Positions 31,940 to 44,493 of a stretch of 64,000 bases of DNA are shown here, in pieces; position 1 is the first letter of the stretch, and each line of letters starts with the position of its first letter. The stretch covers positions 1 to 64,000 of the forward strand of contig OZ004595.1 in NCBI GenBank assembly GCA_963924555.1, in the 5' to 3' direction. The notes under the pieces are model-generated. The model saw nothing but the letters and a program-made list of their open reading frames with translations. It was not told where the DNA came from and did no database searches. The position numbers were made by a program, and so were the translations under genes. The DNA is from Crambe crambe (taxonomy: Eukaryota; Porifera; Demospongiae; Poecilosclerida; Crambeidae).

Positions 31940-34262
31940 ATGTCTACCTTAAACTTCAATGTCGGGATATTAGGACACATTGATAGTGGCAAGACATCAT
32001 TAGGTATGACCTTCCAGTTAGCCCATAAGGAAGATTGGTGGCCAGACACACGTCCACGAGGAGGGTGCAAATAGGACTGTATATTAATCGTGTTCAAATG
32101 TAGCAAAGGCACTGAGCACTGTGGCATCAACAGCAGCTTTCGATAAGAACCCTCAAAGCCGTGAAAGAGGGATTACATTGGACCTTGGATTTTCATCTTT
32201 TATCGTACCGACTCCTCCCCACTTGACGTCTTCTGAGTTCGAAAATGTTCAGTTCACTTTAGTGGACTGTCCTGGACATGCTTCCCTAATTCGGACCGTT
32301 ATTGGAGGTTACTACAGTTTCCAATTGTTAGGTTATGCCCATTTTTTTTTTTTTTTTTTTTCCCCAGGGGCTCAGATTATCGATCTCATGTTATTGGTGA
32401 TTGATGCTACTAAAGGAATGCAAACACAGACAGCAGAGGTCGTCATTTTAATATTCTTATCGTTATTATTGTTGATATGTCTGTATAATTGCAGTGTTTG
32501 GTGATTGGGGAAATCACTTGTCCTCACTTGGTAGTTGCATTAAATAAAGTGGATCTCCTTTCTGAATCGACACGTGCAGCTCAGATTGCAAAGGTGCACA
32601 GGTGATTATTCGATTTTGCCATGTTTCATCTTTCTATATACCAGCTATGTCGTAAGCTTTCGAAAACTCTTGAACATACGAGATTTTCGGAAGCACCTAT
32701 TATACCCGTTTCTGCTCAACCTGATGGTGGTGACTCGTCAAATCCTGCACTGGGGATCGATCGCCTTATTGAGGTAAATCTTTCGTATTTGGAGTTACCG
32801 TGATCCTTGCTTACTGAATTACTTTAGGTCTTAACAGAACGTCTATTTCTTCCAGTAAGAGATCCGAAAGGTCCTTTTCTCTTCAATGTGGACCACTGCT
32901 TTGCTATCCGTGGTCAAGGAACTGTAATGACAGGCACCATATTAAGTGGTTCAGTGACAGTGAATCAGGTATTTTCTGTTAGGCTGCAGAGTGAAGTTTT
33001 TAATAGTGCTTCTGCAGACGGTAGAAATTCCAGTGTTGAAAATTTCAAAGAAAGTCAAGTCGATTCAGATGTTTCACAAGCCAGTCCAGCGTGCAACTCA
33101 AGGGGATCGCATAGGTATTTGTGTGACTCAGTTTGATCCATCTCAAGTCGAACGTTGCTTAGTGTCTTCGCCAGGATTCCTCTCGTTACTCTATGGCAAG
33201 TAAAACTAATATCTTTATTTTTATATTTCAGACTACAGTTTTCTGTTGTAGCTGTCGTTATTCGAGTTTTTAAAATCCCATATCATAAATCTGACTGCAA
33301 AACTGGAGGAAAATTTCATGGTACAAGAGAATTTTCAACCAGTTCTGTGTAGATCGTTATGTTGCTTGCAGTGACTGCAGGCCACGAAACTGTAATGGCT
33401 AAAACGACTTTCTTTGGCTCCCCGCACGAGTCTTTGGAATCTACTGACGATGGATTTATCTTCAGGAATGAATTTGACTACCAGGAGTCTTTGCTAGACA
33501 GTAGTTCGGTGCAGTCCCATGAAGCTTCGGCAAGTGCGTCCTGTGGTGGAAGATCCGTTTCCGTCAACCAGTTTGCTCTTCTCGAGTTTGAAAAGCCCAT
33601 TGTGTGTCCACCACAGTGCAAGGTCATTGGGTCTCGTTTGGATAGCGATGCTTTCAGCAATACGTGTCGCATTGCATTCCACGGAACGCTCATAGAAAGT
33701 ATTACTCAAAAGGACTATGAAGCAAGTCTTCTTCCTCGACTCAAGATTTTCAAGTGCAAGAAAAGGGAGGGGATAGTGGACCGAGTAAGTCACCACTTTC
33801 TCTGTTTGCCCAAATGTCTACACTGCATTTATCCAGATTCAAGATGAAAGAACTGTAATTGGAAGGTCTCTTTTCAAGAAGGAAACCAAACTCCAATCGT
33901 TTGTGTCCATGAAAGTTCAGTTGTCAACAGGTTCTCTTTAATCTTGTCTTTTTCTAAACATGAAATAACTATAACTATCGTGTAGGTGAGACGGGCCATA
34001 TTGAAGGAGCTTTTGGCACGAGTGGGAAATTTCGTGTCGCAATTCCAAGTATTTAAACGAAACTGAAACTAAATTTTCTGTAGTAACATTGTGCATCATT
34101 ATCATCGTAGATGGACTTTCTCCAGAAACCATCCAGATTTTGAATGCTAGCAAAGTTAAGCAGAAAGTGGCATCTGCACCAGATGAACCTCCTCGTTCTG
34201 TGAAGATTATTCTGGAATTCAAAAGATATATTTTCGATCCTAGTAAGAGCATGGTTCAGTGA
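31940..34262 (+). CDS. EEFSEC: Selenocysteine-specific elongation factor (eEFSec/SelB)
   Basis: Twelve exons can be followed in phase: 31940-32003, 32104-32307, 32368-32438, 32495-32593, 32645-32773, 32828-32968, 33018-33199, 33232-33320, 33372-33784, 33837-33930, 33986-34048 and 34111-34262. G1 is GHIDSGKT, G2 lies in SRERGITLDLGF, G3 is DCPGH and G4 is NKVD. Later blocks VDHCFAIRGQGTVMTGTILS, GDRIGICVTQFDP, TAGHETVMA and the C-terminal domain ending FKRYIFDPSKSMVQ match animal eEFSec throughout. The protein delivers Sec-tRNA[Sec] to UGA codons on SECIS-bearing mRNAs with SBP2. Its presence implies active selenoprotein synthesis. An alternative in-frame ATG lies at 31931. The intron at 32308-32367 has a T-run of about 20 before its acceptor. 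Confidence 0.95.
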
Positions 34263-34381
34263 TAATCATTCAGTTATGCCAAGAATTGTAATAATTATTC
34301 AGTTATGCCAAGAATTGCAATTATCATTGTATCCGCGTACGTACGCACCTAGTTCCTAGCTAGCTGGAAAGACAGCGAGTT

Positions 34382-37300
34382 ATGGCCGATGACTCAGTTC
34401 CCAAGAGGTTTCGGGCAGTTTCGTCTTTTGGAGCTACACCAGGCCCCGGGGCCAAAACAAGACTGGGCAGAAGAAGAGAATCGGAGTGGGTTTTCAGACC
34501 TCTCAAGTTGAAATTCAAAGTGAAGGAACTGGAACAGTTGTACGACAATGCAGTGTACCGCCAGCGGCAAAGTCTTCTGCTGTTGGCTTGTGTCTTGATG
34601 TTTCTAGTCTGCCTGGTAGAGTTTTTGGTTTACCTGGGCAGTAAAAAGGTCTGTGGTTCTTAGTAAGTCTCGTTCTGTGCTTTGTCATACTCACTGATCT
34701 TCTACAGTTTGTCAATATTCCCATAAATGAGACTACAATTGAGCAGTGTGCTGAATTATCAAATTTGACGTTTAGCTATGGAGAGGTAAACATTATTTTG
34801 CCTTCTTTGGACTCTTCACTGTTTAATTGATGTGAACAGGGAGGCATGCAGCTAGCAAGATATGGAGCCCTGCCACAGTTTGTAGTGTTCATCGTATTTG
34901 GTGTGGCCTTCTTCGTCCTGGCTCTTGTAGTGGTATTGACCAAAGTATCGGAGCGAATGCTGGTCATTTATTCCGTCATATTCTGGGTATTTCTCGTCGT
35001 ACTGGAATATGCTGTTTATGCCGTTCAAATCCACCACACTGCTTCAAATTCGGTGAGAACCTGTTTAGTGATTACGTGTGACCCGCCCCCCTGATCGCAT
35101 TCTTTTGCTTGATTCCCGATAGATTGATACTACGATATTTGTTGTGTTTCTGACCTACTTTATGATCCCACTGTCCCTACGCATTGCTACGTGCCTTGGT
35201 GTGGCCCTTACAGTCTTCCACCTCGTACTGTCCACAGTTGTGGCTGCCGTTCCTGGTCGTATTCCACCTGAAATATTGGGCAGACAAGTGAGTTTATGTG
35301 TCGTTAGAATTATTCGCAACTTTACTGGTGATAATCAGTTTGTAGCACATTTCCTGTTGTTGCTGGGAGTAAACATGATAGGTATATTTTACAACTACCT
35401 TGCTGACCTTGCCCAAAGAAAGACATTCTCACAAACCAGACGCTATCTCATTTCTCTTACGACAATTGAGGAGCAGCAAAACAAGAAAGTAAGTGCCGAA
35501 TGATTTCTACTGTGGCTGTATAATCATAGTGAATGTTTCTTTGTTGAACACAGAACCAACTGCTCAATTCTGTTCTCCCACCTACGATGACTAATGATGC
35601 CATCGAGAAAATTGTGTTTGGTACTAAAAATAAATCGAAAAATCCAGAGTACTTTCGCGAGTTCAGGGACCTGTATATACGAGACAGTCAGTCTGTCAGC
35701 ATACTTTTCGCCGACATTGTTGGTTTCACCAGGCTGTCTTCTGGGTGTACGGCTCAGGAGTTGGTGAAAATGTTAAATCAGCTATTTGGGAAATTTGACC
35801 AGCTTGCATCTGTATGTATGTAATACTTCATACGAGGCCAGATAGTTTATTTCATGTACTTTATGATATAGGACAATAACTGTTTACGTATCAAGATTCT
35901 CGGAGATTGTTACTACTGTGTATCGGGCGTGCTTGAAGTTGTTGAAAATCATGCTGAATGTGCCGTTAAGATGGGCCTGGCCATGGTTGAAGCCATTGGG
36001 TAGGTGCTTTACAGTTTTTGTATCGTGTGTTGTACCAATGAATGATGATGATAGTGACGTGAGGCGAGCCACTGGTGTAGACGTCAACATGCGAGTTGGG
36101 GTGCACACGGGACGTGTGTTGTCTGGAGTGCTGGGCTTGCACAAGTGGCAGTTTGATGTGTGGTCCAATGATGTGACACTAGCTAATCATATGGAGTCTG
36201 GTGGTGTGCCTGGGTGGGTGTGTTTGCATGATATTTGTGTGCATACTTTGATAATTGTAGTTGATGATTAGGAGAGTGCATGTGTCAGAAGCCACTAAAG
36301 AAGCATTGAAAGGGGCATATGAAACTGATCCTGGCAGTGGGGAAGAGAGAGATGGCTACCTCAAGAATGCTGGCATTAAAACGTACCTTATTGTGGAAAG
36401 GGTATGCACTGTTCAGACTATTCTATTTATTAATTTTTTGTTAATTTTTTTAGGAAAGGAAATCAGATGATGAAGCAACATCGTTAAATGAACAGGTTAT
36501 CAAGGAAGCATCTGCTCATGAGCACAAAGGAAATGCAGCAACAAATATGGCCCCTGTTCTTGATGTCCTGGATTCGTGGGGTGCTAAAACACCCTTTGCA
36601 CAGATATCAGAAACTGCTGCTGTTGGAGGCTCTGTTTTAGCAGTGAGTCCATTTTTACCCATCCTCTATCATGTGACTGGGCATGTGTTTTTTGCAGTCT
36701 GTTTTTGCAGCTCAGATGGGCATTCTTGATTTACATCGCACGGGACGAAAGAAGGGAGTCTCCAAGATAGACCAACAGAGTATTGCCCAAATGAAAGAAA
36801 TAATAGCAGCTCAAAATAATAAGAAGACGTAAGTAAGATTATTTATACGTACATGAATCTACAAATCAGTTCAGTTGTTGGCTCTGATGATGTGATACTC
36901 AAGGCTCTGATCTTTATTACATGTGATCCTCAAGGCTCTGATGTGATACTGAAGGCTCTGATCTGTATTATATGTGATACTGAAGACTCTGATCTGTATT
37001 GCATGTGATACTGAAGGCTCTGATCTGTATTACATGTGATACTGAAGGCTCTGATCTGTATTACATGTGATACTGAAGGCTCTGATCTGTATTACATGTG
37101 ATACTGAAGGCTCTGATCTGTATTACATGTGATACTGAAGGCTCTGATCTGTATTGCATGTGATACTGAAGACTCTGATCTGTATTGCATGTGATACTGA
37201 AGGCTCTGATCTGTATTATCTGTTTTGCAGGTTGTTGCAGATGCATCCAGAACTCAACTGGCCCACTCTTTTGTTCAAGAAACGAAAGTTGAACAAGAGT

Positions 37301-39305
37301 TATGCCATGATTCCTGATAAGGAATTCAAATTCTACCTGGCCTCTATCTTAATGTTATTTGTTTTTATTTATGCTACTCAAGCCATCATGCTCTACAGGT
37401 TAGTCCATGTAGGTGCTTCCTTGCACCTTTTCAACTTTTGTAACTTCCTGGATAGGAATTTTGTCATGCTTGGCACATTCTTAGCTGGTCTGTTATTCTA
37501 CACTGTCTTCCTACTTCTCTACTCTCTCCACATTTGCCGAGTATGTTCTGATGATGTTGGTTTCCCAGCATTAAGTTTCCTTTATAATGATCATAGAATC
37601 GAGACTCAGAAACTCAAAACTTTATGGTGAAAGTCTCGCTCTTCCTGATCAATAGTTATGTGTCTCGCTTGTTGATTGGAGTCATAGCCATAATCATCAT
37701 TTCAGCCGGTGCACTTGTCAGCATGGCCGAATGCCAGTCATTTCAACAAATCTCCACCAACAGTGACGGTTGTACCTGCATCAATTTCAGTACCTGGAAA
37801 AGCAGAGTAAAAAGCCCTGACCCAGACGATATTTCTTGTCAATTTCCTCAGGTAATCCCCTCCTAATGATTATAACGAAATTTTACTTCTTTTTTTTTTT
37901 TGTTGTTGTTTTGTAGTACTTCTATTACAGTGCAATGGTTGCTATGATAGGATCGGTGATATTCATTCGTATGAACTGGCTTATCAAAGCAGTACTCAAC
38001 ATAATAGCTTTCATCGTGTACATCATCGTTGTGGTTGGGGTCAGAAATTGTCTCTTTGATAATTTCGATAAAACCGTATTTGGATTTTGTACCAACTGTC
38101 AGCAATATGAGGAAACGAAAAGTTCAAGTGCCATCCTGCTATCTGCTGTTCTCTGTGCTACCATAGTGCTTGGCAGACATGTGAGCCTACTCGTCCCAAT
38201 TTTTACATTTGTGTGATTAATATTATTATATAGGTCGACAATACCTACAGGATGGCATTTCTCTGGAAACAAAAGGTGGTAGATTTTTTTTTTCTTTTCT
38301 GGTTCTCATGTACATGTCTCAATTAGAGTCAAGAAGAAGCTGAACACAAGAAAACTCTGGAAGAAATCAACCACGTTCTCTTACGAAATATCCTACCAGA
38401 GCATGTGGCTAATCATTTCATTCGAGTGGGCCAGAGTGAATCGGTGAGCATAGCTCTACTGCTTTCAAAAGGAATGTTCTTTTATTTCTTCTTCTTCTTT
38501 TCCCAATGAAGGAGCTATATTCTGAGCAGCATGAAGATGTGTGTGTGATGTTCGCTTCCATTCCCGAGTTTTGGGAGTTCTATTATGAAACGGACATCAA
38601 CAAGGGTGGGAAGGAGTGCTTGCGTCTTCTCAACGAGATCATCGCTGACTTTGATGAAGTGAAGCTTGTCGTTAATTTGAAGTTAATGATTTTAATACTG
38701 TTGTATCCTTATGTATGTACAGCTCCTTGAGAAACCAAAATACAGCAAAGTGGAAAAGATAAAGACCATAGGATCCACTTATATGGCAGCAAGTGGTCTA
38801 ACCACAGGTGAAGGCCCCAAAGGCGATTCTAAAGATGGTCACATTGTGACTATGGCTAAATTTGCCTTTGAAATCCAAAAGAAGCTGGATGTGATCAACA
38901 AACATAGTTTCAATGAGTTTAAATTGAGAATCGGTGTGTAACTGGCGAGTTTGTCGAGAGGTTGCAATCATTTGTGTGGTCATTTTTTAGGACTTAATCA
39001 CGGACCCATTGTGGCTGGAGTCATCGGAGCTGTAAAGCCTCTTTATGACATATGGGGGAACACAGTCAATGTGGCCAGTCGCATGGACTCCACTGGTGTG
39101 GCTGGGAAAATACAAGTAAGCAGAATTTTCAATTTTTTGTTACACTCGACTACTTTTCATTGTGTAGGTGACTGAAAAGACGGCAAATGTTTTGAAGAAT
39201 AATGGCTTCACGGTGGTTGAAAGGGGATTGATTAAAGTCAAGGGGAAGGGTGAACTAATGACTTATTTTTTGGAGGGTGAAGCTTGTGGGGGGATGAGAA
39301 TTTGA
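34382..39305 (+). CDS. Membrane adenylyl cyclase (two 6-TM bundles, C1 and C2)
   Basis: A multi-exon gene starting at ATG 34382 ([16 protein letters not shown]) and ending ACGGMRI-stop. Order: cytosolic N-terminus; first membrane bundle (34550-35430); helical linker [11 protein letters not shown]1 catalytic domain with [14 protein letters not shown] and [11 protein letters not shown], which hold both metal-binding Asp; second membrane bundle (37320-38210); C2 domain with [42 protein letters not shown]. The ATP-binding Lys and the Asn/Arg of the NVASR motif are present, so the enzyme should be active. It makes cAMP downstream of G proteins. It sits 119 bp after EEFSEC on the same strand. One intron carries a 31-bp minisatellite. 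Exons are generally 100-250 nt with introns of about 50 nt. Confidence 0.94.
36893..37217. repeat. 31-bp minisatellite in an adenylyl cyclase intron
   Basis: About ten copies of a 31-bp unit containing TGATACTGAAGGCTCTGATC and TGTATTACATG fill the intron between the end of the C1 region (donor near 36830) and the second membrane bundle (acceptor near 37231). The first copies are more diverged. The minus-strand ORF with repeated [13 protein letters not shown] is only this repeat. Confidence 0.9.
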
Positions 39306-39541
39306 CACAATTTTTTTTTCACTGTTCATTGACTGTCAGTTGCAATATCTTTGTACATGTCCGTGTTTTTTAGCTTTACAGATCAGAGTATCATAATTAA
39401 AGTAGTAAAAAAATGTCAAATATTTATACACAGTTGGGGATATATATAAATAAGCTGCAAGCATATATGGCTGTACCCTAATAATGTAGTGGTGTTAGTG
39501 TGGTTGGTTGTGCATGATTGTCCTCGTCACTCTTGACCATA

Positions 39542-40283
39542 CTACAGTTCATTGTAAGCCTGTATGCTGGAGCGCCAATCTCTGTTCTTCACTTGTGCTC
39601 TCTTTGTGCCTTTCTTGGGTGGGAGAGCTGAAGACATATCCGGGAGAGGAAGTGATGGACCGTCTGTTTCCTCAACTTGTCCATCACCATTAGATGAGAT
39701 TGGCGCTTCGATCTGCAGCTGGCGGTCTTCCTTGGTGATTTTGATTGGTGCTCTTGCAATCATAACAAGTGCCTTGGATGGGTCAATGGCTTCTTCCTAC
39801 ATGACAGAGAGGATGAATGCACAGACAGATTCTCACGTGGCACTTACTCTCTTGGCCATTTCTTGTTCTGTCTCTTTATCGATTACAAGGAGCTTCTTTT
39901 CTTTCCCATCTCCACTCCTGATTCGCTCCACCACCTTTATACAGTATCACTTTGCCTGGTAAATAAGTCTGTGTGATTGTCTTCTGTACTTACTTTGTGA
40001 TGAGCTTCTTCGACCACATTGACACCATCCACCTCCAGCATATGATCTCCGGGCAACATTCCAGCCAAGTCGGCTGGACCATTGGGCAACACCCACTTCA
40101 CATACTGACCCTATCAAGTTCGTGCAGAGAGTATCTTTTGGGTCATTTTATTGCTAGAAAACTTACCTTTAGACTTTTGTTGGTATACATGTGAAAACCA
40201 TAGCCCTCGGGCCCTCTATTCACAGTAAGCAATCTCAGTCCCTTTAGGGCTGCAGCCCCGCCCTCTCCAGTGTTGTCGGACAT
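39542..40283 (-). CDS. Small single-PDZ protein, NHERF-like
   Basis: Four exons join in phase to 191 residues: 40283-40167, 40110-39994, 39934-39848 and 39796-39542. The single PDZ domain (about residues 16-105) begins RLLTVNRGPEGYGFHMY; the GYGF carboxylate-binding loop is intact. It continues GQYVKWVLPNGPADLAGMLP, GDHMLEVDGVNV and EEAHHKVVERI, which is the NHERF/EBP50 style of PDZ. The second half is Lys/Glu-rich and ends KNRDWRSSIQAYNEL. NHERF proteins have two to four PDZ domains and a C-terminal FERM-binding tail; here there is one PDZ and the tail has only a loose resemblance. It could tether membrane receptors or transporters to the cortex. It lies head to head with TGFBRAP1 and convergent with the cyclase gene. 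Confidence 0.85.
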
Positions 40284-40551
40284 GGCTTCCTCGACTTTGA
40301 CGCTCTTAAATGATTATTTCGTACGCTGAAACTGCTTACCATATGTCTTGCCACCTAATTGAACAGGTAGATGTTGACTGACCTCTTTAAACGACCTAAA
40401 GCACAGAGATGGTTACGAACAATTAAAGACAAGATACGCCCACAGCTATGCAAGATTGATTCTATTAACGAGTAAGAATATGCGGAAAGTGAACAGAAAT
40501 ATCCGGAGGTGGATCTCCGTTTTGGCCTATAATTTATAGTAATCACCTTGG
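40284..40551. promoter_or_regulatory. Probable bidirectional promoter, PDZ gene / TGFBRAP1
   Basis: 268 bp lies between divergent start codons. No strong TATA box or other element is recognised. Confidence 0.55.
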
Positions 40552-43500
40552 ATGAGTATGTCCCAGCGAAGTAGGACGTTGGTGAACGCATTCAGCCTCG
40601 TTCCTGTAGTCGAGCAAATACTCCCTGATCGTCCGAAAGTCGAGGTGAGTATAGTACAACTTCATCCTGAGAGAGTTGGTCCTACAATTGTGTAGGTTGG
40701 TTGTTTGAGTGCATGGGATCGCTGTTTGTATGTGGGTACACAATGTGGAATGGTCATTTATTACCTTTTGGACGAGTTGAAATCACCGATGGGAAAAATA
40801 GTATTTCAATCAAAGATCAAAGGACGAATACAGCTTGGAGCAGAAAAGGTTTGACACGTTACGTGTATTAACAATGATGGATGATTAATGTGTGTATTAT
40901 TTTTCCAGCGTAAACCAGTCCAGCAGTTAACGATTCTTCCAGTACATAAGAAACTACTAGCTCTTGTGGATGGTAATAATGTTCGTGAAGTGTGGACCAC
41001 GTTAGCTATCATAACCTCTTTTTGTGCAGGATTTTTGTATGTGATGCACATGAGTACATTGGAACTGTTTGACACTGGCCAGAGGGTAGCTCGAGTGAGT
41101 GCTTTTCATTTCTGCCACTGCATTTTGTAATGCTCTTTCTGTCTTGTTAAGATACAAACCTACTGCATTAATCAGAGCAAAACTGCTCAGACTTCTTCTG
41201 GAAATGTGGAGGTAGGTATTGTGATGGCCATGGGTTCGTCCTTGACTAGATCTGTTCTTACAGATAGTTGTGGCCCCTCAGAAGAGAAAGTTGCTGCAGA
41301 TGTATGCTCTCACTGGAGACAAGCTGATTCATTTGAAGGACTTCAGCATTACAGAGCCGGCCCTGTGTTTGGCCAGGGATGACGAGTCAGTGTGTGCTGC
41401 TCTCACTCCTTCGGGGGGAGAGGGCAGGTACATTGTGCTCAACATTGTGGAAGGAAAAGTCAGTTATCCGTGCATTCGTGTAGAGCTAGAAGATTGATTT
41501 GAATTTGGAGTCAGACTACAGACCTGGTTGGTTATGAGGGAAGTTGCTCTCCTCTGGTTACAAGAACTGGTCGAGGCGAGTTTTTGGTCAATACGGGTGC
41601 ATTTGGGATTGTGGCATTTGTGGCCACTGGAGGGTCTAATGTAAGATATAATTGCGTACGTAATGTAGAAATAAGTATGATGCATCGTTTAATTCTTGCA
41701 GCGCCCACCAGTAGAGTGGACCAACTGCCCACCAAAATCGGCTAGTTACATATTCCCTTATGTGGTTGCTTGGTCTCAAGTTACTGGAAAAATTCACGTT
41801 TTTAATCTGTTGGATCAAAAGTGTATACAAGAAATCCCTTTCCCAGTAAGTCGGTACATTGTGGAACGATACTTTGCTCATCTCTGATGATTAGACTGGT
41901 CGTTTCCTGGATGACTTTTCTGGAAACTTGTATGGTGCCCTGGACAGGTCCATTTATTACTTTCCTCAAACCCCTCTACGAGAACAGGTACATGCCATGC
42001 ACCTCACCGAGGGTGGTCCTCATTTACTAAAATATCCAACAGGTACGTCTTCTTCTTGAGAAGCAACTGGTCGAAGAGGCAGTATTGCTTGCAGAGACCA
42101 TTGCAGCTGTAGGGGCCAGTAAAGATTCGAGAGCATCCGAGGAAGTGTGTCGATATCATTTGATATAATTCCCTACCACTGACTTATTCCTCCTCTTGAC
42201 AGTATCTTTGTGAGGTGAAGCAACGAGCTGCCTTCATCTACTTCAGTATGGGAGCCTTTTCCCAGGCAGAGGTTCTATTTCTGGAAAGTGGAAGTGATCC
42301 ACGTGAGGTGTGCAATGTATTATTGAATAGACTCTTTAGTTTAGCATGCATGCCGTGTCGATTTCGTCTTAGGTCATAGTTCTGTTTGACGACATTCTTC
42401 CAGTTGGTTCGACTTTCGTACGACAGAGTCCCTCCTTACACTCGATACCGTCCGTCCAAGTACTAGGTCTGTTTTTATTATAAAGCTTTTAAAAGAGACG
42501 GTTGCTATCACGTCGTAAACTGCAGTCGAAGCAAAACAACTTTCTTTCAATGAAGCTAGAAAATTTTTAATCCGTTATTTAGTAAGATTTGTAGCGTTTA
42601 GAAGTGACTGTCGTGTTATCGAGTGTTTCTTTCTAGAAAGAGGTTCGCTCGACATCACTTGTTCTTGGGCGACGGGAAGTAAGTTTGTACTCTTTTCTGT
42701 TCCACGTTCACAACAGAAATGTGGTGTGATAGGACATTGACACGTCACTCGTCAAGTTGCTGGCAGAAGATCGCTCACCTTCTTTGATCCCTTACATTGA
42801 AAATCACGAGCTCCATTTGTCCTTTGAAGATACTCGCAAAGCTCTAGAGAAACACCAGGTTTGTTAGAATCGTCGACAGCTATTAATGTCATCAATTTCT
42901 CCTGAGCAGTGCCACCATGCTCTAGGATTGCTCTACTACTACTCCAATCAAACTGCAAAAGCCCTCTCGATATGGACAAGGTGTGTGACGTAAGATCTCC
43001 ACCATTAACTGATAACTTTTCCTCCTTTAGAATTTCTGACGATGAACTACAAGATAAGGAATTCCCTGGTTTTCCTTTTATTGTTGACTTCTTATCAAAG
43101 TAAGATTTATTCCCACAAACTCCCCTCAGCTGTTACTTTCTGTTCTTTCAAGACACTCTGAACCTGAAGTACTGCTCAAGTATGCCCAATGGGCATTGCA
43201 GCGAGATGAAAAGATGGCTGCTCATATCTTCACTCGGCATCAAGACATTCATTCATTGCCATGCTCTCAGGTGCTGGAATTTCTTAATCCTTTTCCTTTG
43301 GCTACCGTGTGTTACCTGGAGCACATTGTTCACGACCAAGGCTCTAAAGTGAGTGTCCCATATCCAAGCGGCGTTAATTAATTATGACCTTTTTTATGTA
43401 ACAGGATGAATCTTTCCACACAAAATTGGCCGGTTGCTACATCGACAAAGTGTTGAAGTATTATTCAAGTGGTGAGCAAAGGGTGAAAGCGACCAGGGAG

Positions 43501-44435
43501 AAGTTATTGACATTTCTAGAGGCATCACAATACTACCATGCTCCTGTTCTTCTCGGCAAGGTCCACGAGACTGAGCTGTACAGAGAGTGTGCCATGCTCT
43601 ATGGACGTGTGAGTTGAGTTTGTAGCACATGTTGCTCATTAGGTAACAATTATTTGTCTATAAAAGATGGAAGAGCATGAAAAGGCTTTGACTTTACTTG
43701 CACACAAACTGCAAGATTTCAAACAAGCTGAGGAGTATTGCTGCTTATATTCGCAGGTATGTAATTCCCCACATGATATCTTATGAATTAGTGTTGTTTC
43801 GTTGTGTTGAAGGACCGCAGTCGTTTGTACAAGCAGAATTTGTTTCAACTCTTGTTAGGTGTGTATCTGCAGCCTAAGGAGAAGGAACATGGCACCCTCA
43901 TAAGACCTGCTCTATCACTTCTCAACTCCCATGGAGCAGCATTCGACACAGCTCAGGTGTGAGAGACAGTGCCAACACATGATACATACTGTGGGTGCAT
44001 GCATGCAGGTGTTGGAAGTGTTGCCTCCCGATTGGCCAATCAAGACTGTCAAGGCCTTTTTGCTACACAGCTTGAGAAGCAATGTTCATACCTGCAGACT
44101 GGACAAAATAGAACAGAATCTGGCTAGAGGAGAAAACCTCCAAGTTGGTGCAATGGATCCTCAAAATTAATCTCTTGATTCTTGATTGGTACAGGTCCGG
44201 AGCAAGTTCATCAAATTGCAAGGTGGACCAGTCCTCATCACTGAAACAACGTAAGTACGCTATTTCCTCTACAATTTAAGTTTTCTCTCTTGCATGTAGT
44301 CGTTGTCCTGTGTGTAACCTTCCTTTCAATGATGCTGCTTTTGTGCGCTATCCAAATGGAACAATCACTCACTTAAAGTGTGGAAAAAACAAAAACATTT
44401 GTCCAGTCACAGGAACTTGGTTCGGTGGAGAATAA
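40552..44435 (+). CDS. TGFBRAP1: TGFBRAP1/VPS3, CORVET tethering subunit
   Basis: The start is ATG 40552 (MSMSQRSRTLVNAFSLVPVV; a second ATG two codons later is equally possible) and the stop is at 44435. Many short exons are separated by introns of about 50 bp. The N-terminal citron-homology region (VQQLTILPVHKKLLALVDG) is followed by a clathrin-repeat region. The later part, FPFIVDFLSKHSEPEVLLKY, RDEKMAAHIFTRH, LEHIVHD, MEEHEKALTLLAHKLQDFKQ and AFDTAQVLEVLPPDWPIKTV, matches TGFBRAP1 closely. The C-terminus has the CPVCNLPF...FVRYPNGTITHLKC zinc-binding module shared with VPS39. TGFBRAP1/VPS3 is the CORVET-specific subunit that binds Rab5 for early endosome fusion. VPS39 is the related alternative; the AFSLV start and VFTKR-like block favour TGFBRAP1. 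Confidence 0.88.
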
Positions 44436-44493
44436 CTTTTTTTTTATTTCCTTTTTATACATAACTGTTAATGAGGTCATATTATTTGGCACG

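Noticed and set aside
32342-32361. T-run as a retrotransposon poly(A) tail
   Set aside because: It sits directly before a splice acceptor in a 60-bp intron of EEFSEC and acts as a polypyrimidine tract.
37061-37246. Minus-strand ORF with repeated [13 protein letters not shown]
   Set aside because: It is the translation of the intronic 31-bp minisatellite in the adenylyl cyclase gene.
40552-44435. Identification as VPS39
   Set aside because: The C-terminal zinc module is shared with VPS39, but the N-terminal AFSLV block and the middle region fit TGFBRAP1 better.
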